A stretch of 64,000 nt of DNA from assembly GCA_025617745.1 (NCBI GenBank), contig CM046859.1, forward strand, positions 27,579,371 to 27,643,370, given 5' to 3'. The stretch is from Heliocidaris erythrogramma (Eukaryota > Echinodermata > Echinoidea > Camarodonta > Echinometridae). A model generated the notes under the pieces. That model saw only the letters and a program-made list of their open reading frames with translations, ran no database searches and was not told the origin of the DNA. Shown here piece by piece: positions 1 to 12,476 of this stretch; position 1 is the stretch's first letter, and every line of letters begins with the position of its first letter. The translations under genes and the position numbers were made by a program.

Positions 1-1221
1 CCGACAAAGTTACTCAATGCCTTTAATGATATGGTTAATCTAAACGGGAACTGAACTGTACAGTGTAAGCTTACCATTTCTACAGTGTAGAAGAAACTCT
101 TGTCGTCTTGACGGCGTGAATTTTGGTAGAACTTAATCAATGATTCAATTCTACATCTCTGACTCTGTAAAAACTGATCATTTATCGTGTACCTTGTGCA
201 CATTCACTTTACCGGTAATAGAGTACGAGCAATGACAGTGTAAACAATTGCTTGGCTACCTACATGTACATGTATGATGTAGTTAGCGAGCTGGCCCTCG
301 TGAACTTTTGTTTTCCGTCCGATCCACGGTTCAATAGCCGAAAAGATCGCAAGATTGCATCGCATGCATTGCACAGTATTCCTTGACTGTATAGGCCCTG
401 CACAATCTATGGCTTGGTGTTGTCAACGCAACCGTGGCGCCACATTAGCCCAATACACCTGTCAATTGGTAGCTGGCTGCGCTGCTAGCTTGTGCGTGGC
501 TGTGGATGGAGGGGTCATGTGAGGGGTACGTTATCTGTACTGGATGATTTCATTCAGTGATAGGGGCGTTTTAGAATGAGAGTCGGAGCTCAATGGCCTC
601 AATGGACGTTTCAAAATGAATTGTTCGTGTCTGTTGTGAGTTTGTGAATTCATTTGAAGTTGTTATGATAGGCCTATAAGTTCAAGAGACTTTGTACCCC
701 CTTTACAAATCAGTTCCAGGGTGCCCAATGCACCTGTGTGGAAAAAAGTAATTAGGTTGCTGTTAAGTTGTTTTATCATTAAATTGTTTATGTGTTGAGG
801 TATTTGAAACACTGAAATAAACTGGCTAAGTAAGGATTGCAGGCCTATTGTAGAATTTATTTATTATTTTAAAAAAAAATTATATAGGGGAAAAAATCAA
901 TTTAGCTTGCCAACATCAGCATTCACAAAGGACTACTAACTCCTAGTTGTTCCTCCTATTTTACTAGTGAAATTGTATGATGTGACTTTGCATTATTTCT
1001 AAAATGACAAAGAGATCGACTGTGCCATGATGTTATTGAATTATTGATTATTACATGTATATTGGGTAATGAGTCATCGAAAGTTCGAGACCCCTCCCAA
1101 CTTGGCTTCAAAGGAGCTACGGCGACCACCCCTCGCGCGATAGGAGTTTTCTACCAACAGATACCCGATGACGTCATACCACGCCGCTATTTACCACGAT
1201 AAGCATTCTTTATCGGTATAG
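1..1221. other. Upstream flank, no gene seen
   Basis: No coding exon, RNA gene or clear repeat was recognised here. The last ~140 bases (about 1085-1216) are richer in CpG than the rest and contain a perfect CRE palindrome. They probably belonged to the MAP3K1 upstream region before the 3.3-kb element at 1222 inserted. The final five bases (1217-1221, TATAG) are the left copy of that element's target-site duplication. Confidence 0.5.
1169..1176. promoter_or_regulatory. CRE-like palindrome TGACGTCA
   Basis: A perfect 8-bp cAMP-response-element palindrome in a locally CpG-containing stretch. If the element at 1222-4492 is removed, the site lies about 440 bp upstream of the MAP3K1 start codon. 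Binding by CREB/ATF proteins is known for this motif; its use here is inference. Confidence 0.3.
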
Positions 1222-4200
1222 CCAAAGAGTTTAAATACGAAGAGTGCTCAGTGCCGAAATAAAGCACGCGTATATATTGTGGTACATGTCGATCGGCCCA
1301 GAGGGAAAGGTTATAGTCTTAATCAAGGTGTTTTTATTTTTTCCTTCTTTTTCTGGACAGCGCTTTTGCCGTTTGGTAAAGCTAAACTAAAGGGCATAAT
1401 CTTGATATTGTCCCTTGAAATACAAACTTATGTCCTAAAACAGATAGGAATCAACTCTAACTGCACCAGGGAGGAGACTGAGAGGGAGAGAGTTGGGAGG
1501 GGGGGGGGGGGGCGCTCGGACTAGATGTTTGTTTTTTTGTTAAAGTTATTTGCTATGAAATTTCTATTAATATTATGTGATGATGGGGGGGGGGGGTCAA
1601 AACATGTTCCCTGATATTAAGCTCTATAGCAAGCACTGCGATATTTGACGGGAATGTCGAGAGAAGTTATTTAAAAATAATAATGTGCTATCTTTATTTT
1701 TCTATTAAATCAGAATATTTCATTTGATATGATTTATGGAAGTTATGGGGATTACAGACCTGCAATGTAATTTTATTAGCCTTATTCTTTTTAAATTCAA
1801 GACAGAAAAAGGCTTTAATTAAATGAGATTGTGCGCGAGCAATTCCTTATATAAATGTAAAGATTACATTAAGAGTGGCGTATCCAAGATTATCCAAGAA
1901 TGTACATGCCCCTATGTGCCAGCCAAAACAAAATATGACATAATATGAAAGGAAATGTGTACCCCCCCCCCCCCCCCCCCCCCCCCCCGCACAGAAAGAA
2001 TATAACCAACCAATATAACCAACTTATGGTAAGTTATTTGTAATATTCCGCTGGTAGAAAATATGAGACGACGGGCGAAGAAAACAGTAAAGGGGCTTGC
2101 TCCGAAGCCATCACCAACGCAATAGGGCCTTTACCGATTGTACGAAAAGGGGGATGGCCTCCGTGTTTTGAATTGAATTAACTAGTAACCAACAATATAG
2201 CAGCTGATGACATAATTTATTTATTACCAGTCCTATTTTGTATTTGTAGGAATATCCCATTACTTTTGCCCCATCTCTCTTTGTCTCCCCCCTCATTTTT
2301 CTCATACTCTCTTTTCTCTCTTACAACAGATCTGTAAAAAATGACTCCAATAGAATTGAGGAAAAAATAATGATCTCTTATTTTTTTAATTTGTGTTTTT
2401 ATTTATAGGAAATCAACAAAAATCACAACAATTACAAGTGATTTACATGATTAAAAACAAAATCACTGAGCAAAAAAAAAAATAAAAAATAAAAACACCC
2501 AACAAAAACAAAATAAAGCAGCTGGAACAAAATTTAAAAAAAACTGGAGTAATAATATCTGATACCCTACACCCCTCCTTTGACAGCCCTGCATCAATTT
2601 TGTGCCCCCACCCTACTACATCCCGCATTCGCCGTTGTCATAGAATGTCAGTGTCAGACTCATATCCATAACAGGGTTCAGAAGCCCCCCCCCCCCCCCC
2701 CCCCCCCCCACACACACACACTACATTGCCGGTCTCTCGGTACCAAGGACAACCAAACAACGAACAGCAAGCAAAAAAAACCTGAATGAGCCAAGTTTTG
2801 GCAAACTGACATATCATCGGCAAAGCCAACGGCAACGCCACCACCTTTATCGGGATCGCAGAGGGGTAGACCAAGCCTAGATAGTGCTAGACACCTATCA
2901 TGTCCATGCACCTATTCCGCTCGGCTATTCCATGCTGCTTGCATGAACATCAGCCATTAGGCTAGCGTAATGCGGTGATAGAACATTGATTATACGAATT
3001 TATGAATTTAACACATTGAATTTTGCCTCTGGTACATTAGAAATATAGTAGTGAACTGGAATTTAGTTAGATTTTCTTCTAACCGGCTAGGCTGGGTTTG
3101 CTTTCGGGCGGACGTACGTCTGCTACATGGTCGTCTGCTAGTGCACGATCTAATTGGATGTCGTCACTCACGTGATCGGTACACGCCCATTTACATTAGG
3201 TCATCGATAACAAATTTGAAGGCACGTGTAGTATGGCAAATTATTTTTTTTGGTCGAAAGCATGCATATTCCCCGGGGATTTGTGCGGGGTTTATTGGAC
3301 TCACCGAGCCTCAATTATACCCTTCCATAGCTTTAAATTTCATGTAAATCACATTTTTCATAATTTCAAATAAATACTAGGGGAATTAAAATCATTTCAA
3401 AACCCCCGTTTTCATGTGTTAGCCTATGGGAGCTGGAAGGCCAAAAGCATGCATATTCCCGGGGATTTATGGGGGGTTTACTGGACTCACCAAGCCTTCA
3501 TTATACCTTATTAGAGCTTCAAATTTCATGCAAATCACATTTTTTACATTTTCAAAGAAAAATTATGGGAATTATAACCACCCTAAAATTCCTTGTTTTT
3601 GCGTGTTAACCTATGGCAGGCGAGACGTTTTTGGTCAAAAGCATGCATATTCCCGGGGATTTATGGGCGGTTTACTGAACTCATCAAGCCTTAATTATAC
3701 CTTTTCAGAGCTTTAAATTTTATGTAAATCACGTTTTTTATATTTTCAAATAAAAATTATGGGAATTATAATCATCCTAAAATTCCTTGTTTTCGCGTGT
3801 AAACCTATGGCAGGAGAGACTTTTTGGGGGTAAAAAGCATGCATATTCCCGGGGATTTATGCGGGGTCTATTCAACTAGTTGAGTCTTAATTATACATTT
3901 TCAGAGCTTTAAATTTTATTCAAGGCACATTTTTCAAAATTTTGATTTAATTCTGCGGGAATTATAATCATTCAAAAATTCCCCTTTTTGCGTGCTAACC
4001 TATGGGAGATGGAAGGCCAAAAGCATGCATATTCCCGGGGATTTATGCGAGGTCCCTTGCACCTTTTGAGCCTTCATTAAGCCTTTTCAGATTCTCAAAT
4101 TACATGTAAGCTACATTTGCACTAAATTCAAGGTAATACTAGAGGAACTATAATCATTTTTAAAATCCATGTTTTCACGTGTTAACCCTATGGCAGATGA

Positions 4201-4492
4201 CTCTGTCAAAAAGCAGGCATGATCCAAGGGATTCATATCGGCATTTATTGACAAAAAAGGTTCAAGAAATGTTTTTTCAACTATCCATCCTTTTTCTCGT
4301 GCAAAAATCAGACTTGAAAAAGAGAGAGTAAGATATGAAATATCAAGAAAAAAGTGAGACATATTTTCACGTGTTATACCTATGGAGAACGTATTTTTCC
4401 GAGTCTGTTTTTAACACAGCAAAGTATGCCTCCAAAATGTACTACGGAAGTAGGTCAGAGTAATCTGTCTTGATACTATTTAAAGTCTTTGG
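1222..4492 (+). mobile_element. Non-autonomous DNA transposon, left copy (16-bp TIRs, 5-bp TSD)
   Basis: A 3271-bp element. Its left end reads CCAAAGAGTTTAAATA and its right end, on the opposite strand, CCAAAGACTTTAAATA: 16-bp terminal inverted repeats with one mismatch. It is flanked on both sides by TATAG (1217-1221 and 4493-4497). A longer copy in reverse orientation lies at 46711-50559. There is no transposase-like ORF, so it is presumably mobilised in trans. The interior holds poly-C/poly-G runs and a tandem array of ~190-bp units near the right end. A 5-bp A/T-rich duplication with CCAAAG termini does not fit the common superfamilies; Transib also makes 5-bp duplications but has CAC termini. 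Family assignment is left open. Confidence 0.85.
3255..4230 (+). repeat. ~190-bp tandem array inside the DNA transposon
   Basis: Five units plus a degenerate sixth, each carrying AGCATGCATATTCCC followed by GGGGATTT, then an AT-rich stretch with 'catgtaaatcaca' and 'cctatggga'. Unit starts are near 3258, 3446, 3640, 3836 and 4020, and the degenerate one near 4205. The same array occurs reversed at about 46980-47960 in the other copy, so it is part of the element and not host satellite. Confidence 0.85.
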
Positions 4493-4497
4493 TATAG

Positions 4498-4891
4498 CTA
4501 GCTGGCCGCTAATTTACGGGTAGTAAAATGCGTAGGCGACACTGAAGTTTTGGACTTTGTTACTTGGCAAAAATCCTTGGTAATATTCTCCCCACCAAAA
4601 CGATCGAAGCAGAAATGAGGTTTTCATTGTCCAAAGTCTGACTGTGGATTATTATTGTGCTCGCGGGTTCGTGAAACCACGTGAATTTTAAGCGCGAAAA
4701 CTAGAAAAGGATTGTTAAATGTGAACTCTGATCTTCCGATAGACAGGTGGCATTTTTCGAAGTTTACATTTTGAAAGAAATTTTGGAGGAGCGCAGCCAG
4801 CCTTGCAAATCATTAACAGTTCGGCTGTGATATTTTACTTGAAATGATTCTTTTCTCATCGTGAAGTGCACTTTCTTAAATTGGATTTATT
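4498..4891 (+). promoter_or_regulatory. Proximal 5' flank / 5' UTR of MAP3K1
   Basis: The 394 bases between the transposon end and the MAP3K1 ATG. They contain an E-box CACGTG (4678-4683) and GCGCGAAA (4692-4699), which fits an E2F site. An in-frame TAA at 4877-4879 precedes the ATG. The transcription start cannot be fixed from sequence. The adjacent transposon end contributes TATTTAAA (4478-4485), a possible TATA-like element facing the gene. Regulatory roles are inference. Confidence 0.35.
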
Positions 4892-7800
4892 ATGGAAAAA
4901 ACTGAGGAACAAACTCAAAAAAGACATCACAAATCGCGATCAAAACATGGCGAATCTGGATCTAGATCTGAATCACGTGAAGTTTCGTCTGGTGCTGGGG
5001 CTGTTCGAAAGTCACGCAGACGATCGGGGGAGCGATCGCGTTCCCGCAATCGGAGGAGGAGCAGCTCAGGTTCTCAGAATTCCCCGACAGATGATGGGGG
5101 CTCGGTTGTGAAGCGTCTCGTGGGAAATACTCCTGCTCCGGAGCCTAAACAAAATGGGTAAATGGAATAATGTGTTTTGTTTCATTTGTAAGGTCTTTCT
5201 TTCACGGATGCGTGTGTGATTATGGCTCTGAACCCAAACATGCCAAAAACAAAAGACAATGGAAGAACACTTCAATTTCATTACAATGACTTTTACAAAC
5301 ATAAACTGATCGATGTCACACTCACAGTTATTCATGATGATATCCCCCATGTTAATGAGTATCTCCAAGAGAATTCAATAACCGATTTACATGTATGGCG
5401 ATTGATGTGTTTGGGATATTTAATCGTAATGCATTGGCCATATTAGCTATGGCCGCGGTTTGTATTATATTGGATTAAATTTTATTGATATTAGATTAAT
5501 TTGACTATTATTACTATTATTAGTATCAAATTTCATGCAATGTGTGTACATGTCCTCTCTGATTCACACTTTCAAACTTTCAAGGTGCATGTAATACGAT
5601 TAATTCATGTTATGCAGTTATAATAATTATTTTTTAATTTGCACATTGTACATACATGTAGTTTAACTTAAAGCACCAACCGACTGCATGACATACAACT
5701 TACAAGCACCTTGTCAGACACTCTCGCCTTGTCGCAATATGCCATGACTGATGGATCCTGTCAAGTACCAACGTAGAAGTAGAAGTATTGATAACAAAGA
5801 ATGTACATGTATTGGCCTACTCTTTATCTGACCTCAGTCGGATAAATGGTCAGCTACTACTATCGGGTGCTTCATATTTTATAGGGCACTTGAACTTCAC
5901 TTCAAGATGTTCAATGCATAAGATCAAACACTGTAAGGCCAAGATCAAACTGCTGAGATTAAGTTATGACAGGATTTTACAGGCTATGTACCCGTGAGAA
6001 GATTTTCAATAAATTTACTTAGTTGAGTTAATATACATGTAGGTCATGGGTACATATGGCCCTACTGTTGAGGCCTCCAAAATCAGATTCTGATATAATT
6101 TCAACAACAAAAAAAGAATACTAGTACAGTGAAACCTGTCTATAAAGACCACTCAAGGGAAACAAGAAAAGCGGTCTTTATGAGCAGGTGGTCTTTATTT
6201 ACAGGTTCCCTTAATACACATTTCAATGAGAAACACTTTTCAAGGGAAACAAAAATTATGGTCTTCATAGACAGGTGGTCTTTCTATACAGGTGGTTGCT
6301 AAAGCAGGTTTGACTGTAGTAGGATTTACAGGCTTTTACAGCCTCTATTTTGGGAATATAATGCAGGCCAAAATACAGCACCCAATGTTACCACCCGTTA
6401 CCCCTCACCTTCCTTTTAAACACTGCACCTACAGGTACATGTACATGTAGCCTTGACTGTATAAAAGCGAGAATTCATGTTTGTCAATTTTGTTTATTTT
6501 GTTTTTGTTTTTTAACATGAGGCGTTTGAAGTTGTTGTCTAGTACAAGACTGTAAACAGTTGGTATTTGTTGTTGACCCACAAGCTTCTGGCATCTCAAA
6601 TCTTTGTTATTCAAACTGTGATGTAAAGAACACACATCCATTGTATGTTAATATCTGCCATTAGGCCTCATGGTAATGCCCAGCAACACTGATCACTTGG
6701 TAGAACTTTATATGAAGTGGGTTAAATGCAAAAAGCTTGTGAAATCTAATTTGTAAAATTGATAATTCTATAGCTCAAAAAAGACATTTACTATATGTTT
6801 ATCAAATTACATGTATACCTTCATACTTTAAATTTCCCAATATTTATGTGAATGGGAATGGTACTGTGGTACTAGTAATCATGTATAAAAAGGTTTAATA
6901 TTGAGAAAGAGATGATGAAGAAAGAAGAGAAAGACAGGGAGAGAGAGAGAGAAAGAGGGAGAGAGGGGGAGTGGGCAAGACAGAGAGAGAAGGATTTCAT
7001 CAACATGAAAGGTTTCGTTAGAGAAATACATGTAGATGAATACATATTTTGTTATTTTGTTTGTTTAGACAAATGGAGAAGTGAGAGATTTACTGAGAGA
7101 GAGAGAGAGAGAGAGACAGTTACATTAAAAAAGAAGGTACTGTAGTACTAGTAATCCTATATAAAAGGTTTAATATTGAGAAAGAGATGACGAAGAAAGA
7201 AGAAATAGACAAAGAGAGGGGAGAGAGAGAGAGACTAGGGAGAGATGGGGGGAGTGGGCAAGACAGAGGATTTCATCAACATGAAAGGTTTAGTTACATG
7301 AATATATTTTGTTATTTTGTTTCTGTTTAGATAGATGGAGAAGTGAGAGATTTTGCTGAGAGAGAGAGAGAGAAAGAGAGAGAAGACAGATAGATACAAA
7401 AGAAAGATAAATTAAGATGACGGATGGTACATGTGTGTACTATGTATCTCTTAATATTTAGACAATATGCCTATATTACGGTCAATATTATATTACAAAG
7501 GTACAAGTAATTAAAGATGTATGGCCCGAATACATTAAGTCAATAGCAGCCTGCCTTTCAAAAAATGCGTTTCCTATTCTAAATTCCTGCACAAAAAGTA
7601 AACAGTGGTGTGTCATTCAACGGACCAGATCAAAGTACACCAAACTCGCCCAAGTTACTCTATGCCTCACTGATTCTGTAGGCCCAAATTATATCCGACA
7701 GCTGTATAGAGTTCAACAGCCTGCTGTTTTTCTGGATAATTTGCGGTTGAGCAGTTAGAGTTTAGAAAGCAGTCAGGGCTGTAAACACGATCTAATAATA

Positions 7801-10800
7801 ATGACAGCAGATCAGAATATTCAGTGACGTACTCTAGCCTAATATACACACAGGAAGAGTGTAATAACTATTACAGTAGTGTACATGTACTTCGTGGTGT
7901 CGCAGTGTAGAGAACAAGAACTAGAAAACAAACTTTGCTTCTGTTCAGAATCTTGATATTTAGTTGGATGATAAAGTTGGAGTGATATATTTTCACTGGA
8001 TTCTCCAAAGGAGTGTGGTAAGTTAATTTTCTTGATGGCTTATATACACTTTTGAATCAACTGTTTTTGTTACTCTTACCCATTTATGATACAAGTGGAC
8101 CTATGAATCTACATGTACTTCTGTAGCAACATATGTACTGCCTATATAGGCCTACATGTAGGCTTTGGGGCCTACATTATTCATATGCATTGTATGTACA
8201 CTTATTCATGTGTGTGTGAATAATTGTTTTATACTTATAGGAAAAGCTGCAAGCAAGTTCATGTACAGTATATTTGTTCAGTGATGAAACAGCCGAAATT
8301 TCTTTCTTGCAATTTTTTTCTCCTATATATAAGCAAAAAAAAAAAAAAAAAAGAAACTGAACAGGATCCTGGTATTGAATGTGACAGAGTTCATTGCATT
8401 AATGATATTTTGGGTGTAGGATATACTACATGTAGCATACACCTGCATTCATTTGCTGTATTCTGTATGTTTAAAAAAATTTTTTTTAATTTCCTTATCA
8501 TAAGATAAGATTTATTTCCAATTCAATTCAAACATAAAAATACAAACGTAACATTTGATAAGATAGAAAAAAAAACCACAAACACGTAAAAATCAGCGGC
8601 TGTGTACAATATAACATTATAACAATAAGGTTAAACAGTCAAAAGGAGTAAAAAAAACAACAAACAAGTACAAAAACAAAACAGAATACAAAAAAACCCC
8701 CCAAAAACAGTAATTGATTGGAAACTGGTGTACGCGAAAAGCCAAGGCATGGCTTGTAAAATGCATATACCAAAGTCATATCAAATTAAAATTGAAATTG
8801 TCAACAAAGCAAATAAATAAATTAAAATTTTCTGTATTCTTTATGTTAACAATTTTTCTTTTGAAAAGGGTAGTATTCCGAAACTTAGTATAATCATATT
8901 GTAGAAAGATATGAGAAGAATATGAATTATCAATAGAATTGTAAATTAGAAAATTTGTGAGAGATGCTAATTTATAGGCCTAACAATTATTTTTGTTTAT
9001 GCAGGGATGTTTACCGTAGGCCTAATTGTATATGTACATGTAGTTCTTATTGCAGGCTTACAGACTGCATTTTCAAAATATGGAGGCCTACATGTAGTTC
9101 AAGTACATGGTTTTTTTTTGCATAGTTTCTACATAATTTTGTGGCAAAAATGCAAAAAGATCATGGCATGATGAGAGCCTACTAAAAGTCCTACCCTAAA
9201 TTATGCAGAACATACAAGTGCATCATAAATGGACTTGCATAAAAGTCATTATGTCTAATCACTTAGGTTGTGTTGATTGATTACCCAAACATGAATGATG
9301 ACTCATCCCCCATGGGGCTTGGGTTATAGGCCCTGGTATAGTACTTTATTTTCCATCATGAGTAACAGATCTGTACATGTATAACAATATTAACATTGAA
9401 TACATGTAATACAAAACTAGAATGACTGCTTTTGCTTTTAAGCATCTGATTTTAATACGGTTATGTGATTTTTGGGGATATTTTTATTTTTTTTAGAGGT
9501 AATTGAACTGATCTAATAAATAACTTTTGTGAAGTTGGACCAGTTTTTTGTTGTTGATATTTTCCATATGTGAAGTAGAACACTAAAAATTTGGGATGAA
9601 ACTCATTTTTAAATTAAATTGTGTTAAATGAAAATCAAATAATCTCCATTCTTCAACATAGGAGTTTACATCCCAACATATACAATGTACATGTACTGAA
9701 ACGACATGTATATGATATATTAGAATAAATGATATAAAATTAAAAAAAAAATAATTTTAAAGAAATTTGCTAGCATTCAGTGCAAAAAAGGGAAGCTTTG
9801 AGTGATACAGCTCAGCTCAACTTGAGAAGGGCTCTGTGAAAGAGAAGAGATGGTAAAATACTTTTGAGGAAATCAGTCTTTTAGATAGAAATACAAAGTG
9901 AGAAACAGAAAAGAAAGATCGGTGCACTGCTGCATTGTAAAGCCTACTCCCAAACTGCAGTATTTCCTCCTTTCTTAAAACATGTTCAGAGTCACTTTCA
10001 TTTTTTAAATCACACATTCATCGTCATCACTATATATTTTGCCCCTTTGACTTTTGAAAATTGAATGGAAATTTGAAAATGCAATGAAGTTGGATTATTG
10101 CAACTCAAATACAACTTAATAAATCAACTGCTGAATATTGAATATCGGTACTCGTCCTGTAACATAGACTTAACACGATTCTGGCTTTCATCAGACAACA
10201 CACCCTTTAAGTTATATTGGGAGACTGATCGTAAAAACAATGTTATAAGTTGAGTCAAATTTCTGGGCATTCTCGGAAATTTAAAAATGTTTCAGTCAAT
10301 AAATAAGCATTAATTTTTTTTAATCTCATGTATTGCATTGTACCTTTATAAAACAATAATATTTGAAATTCATTTAATTCAATCTTTATCAAATTGACAT
10401 TGTAGAAGGTGTTATACTGTAGGAAGCTTTAGTAAAAGACAAACAAATAAAAAACAAAAAAGAAAGTGAATGAATTTTTAAAAACATGTATTTTGCATTG
10501 TATGCAAAATCTGTTTGCAAGGAACTGAAAAAGAAACTGAAAAAGACCACAAATTCCCCTATTTGTGTAATGAATGCACAGTGGTTTTCCTCTTGGGGGC
10601 TTCTCCATGCATTTAAGCAAACTCTTCACAAGTAGCACTCTACATGCGCATACGTCATTAATACCTTTATCACTCTCCTATGCCAGATGTCTCTATTGTT
10701 AACGAACAGCACGCGATCAAAATATTAGTAGTGTTTGATAACAGACCCTTTTAGTCATTGGAACTGAGCGTCCTCTGACAGTGTACTTTCTATTTGTGCA

Positions 10801-12445
10801 ATGTGCTGTCACTGAAAGCCAGTAGAGATAGCATGTAGATCAAGGGGGTTGGAAAATGGGGCAAATATTCCTCCAAACAAAATCAACTATGTGGAACCTC
10901 ATTAGAACAAACTCCTTAGCAACGAGGACATTATCTCTTTATATCGAAACCTTGTTATATCAGGGCTATATAGAAAACAGTGGAATACAAAGAAGTGGGA
11001 CTGGCAAAATTACCTTGTTATATCAGTGTTCGTTATAACGAAGTTCCACTGTATATTGTAAAAAATAATAATCGAAAAGTGCATATTTAGCAAATGGTTG
11101 CAAAATATTGATTTATATTTCTCCCAAATGTAAACAAGTGCTCCATTTGTACATGTACATGTACATATTTGTAGCTAAGGGAAAGAAGTATGAAAAGAAT
11201 GAAACTACTGTACATGTATTATTCGTCTGAGTTATCAGACTACGACTACAACAAAGACTGACATGTACACACGAAGTGGTCTGTTGATCTTGATATGAGT
11301 TTACTGGTAGGCATAGTAACCAGAAAGGCTATATTTAGAACTTGGCAGAGGCATACATATTGGTAGATCATATCTGTGTGATATGCAAGAAACCCTTCAG
11401 TGTGTAATAGTTGCTTGCTAGGAAGCAGAGAGATGTGTTTGCAGCACTTTGTCATGAAGTATGACTTATTCGTCAACGCCTATTAAATTAAGCTTTATGT
11501 TAAATAATGTGTTTTATTTCATCTTTAATACTGGTATTTAGGCACATTTGAGTCATTTATGATTTGATTATTCATATGCATGTATATTACACGTAAAAGA
11601 GTACATGATTTTAGTTAATATTTTTATATGTGAGATGTGAGGCTATATGTACAAAAAATGTACATGTGCCTGTGAGATTATATTGGCAGATTTGATCTTA
11701 ACATGTACATGTATATTACAACGATGCAGAATACTTTGAATGTATAGTTTGAACAGGTGATTTAGGCATTTTTAATTCATACTTTATTGTAAACCTGGTA
11801 TTCATTTCAGTATCACAAGAGCTGTGTGTAAATCTAAATAAATTTTAGAAGATATTAAATTTGACATTTTAAGTTGAGCAGAATGGCAGAAAATCATGTA
11901 ATGTTGTTATACATATACATGTAGCTGAGTGTACTACATTGTACATGTAAACACCCCCCCCCCCCCCCAAAAAAAAAAAAAAAAAAATCAAATGGAAGAT
12001 GACCAGGTAAATTATAAAATTACTGTATGGACTTTTAAAATAGGAACTCTCACTTTACAAACACTTTGAAATTATACATGTACTTTTCATTTTGCCGTCA
12101 TCGAAATTGCAGTGACAAACATTTTTGTTTTTAAGATTGAATAATTGGATTTTAAATGACATACTGTACATGTATCATCTTGTGGAGCTTTCCTTTTTGC
12201 TGGAGGTGTAATTGTTTAGTTTTTTTCCTCATTTGAAAACATTGCAAAGCTTGACTTTTTTTTTGTTGTTGCCATTTTACAGATCATCATCAGATAAAGA
12301 GATGAGACGAATGTCCAAACTAGACGACCCTCTGGAGAAGAATGCCATCAGGGAGAAGCTGAGGGCTAAGCCAGGGGTACGGAGAGAGGGAGGAGATACC
12401 CAAAGAACCAAAGGACCAATGGTAAGATTGTCCCCCCCCCCCCCC

Positions 12446-12476
<31 letters not shown>

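Larger units (their letters stand above)
5158..12282 (+). other. MAP3K1 intron 1 (7.1 kb), no gene
   Basis: No coding exon was recognised. It holds two TA-flanked MITEs (6125-6318 and 10888-11053), a GA-rich tandem duplication (about 6855-7390), an A-rich retroposon-like stretch (about 8505-8850) starting with a CAATTCAATTCAA motif, many TACATGTA palindromes, and a C-run/A-run composite at 11955-11990. The donor follows AATGG (GTAAAT) and the acceptor is TTTTACAG. Confidence 0.7.

Noticed and set aside
2638..2911. ORFs over poly-C in the left transposon copy
   Set aside because: Poly-glycine and poly-proline translation of a homopolymer; not conserved in the right copy.
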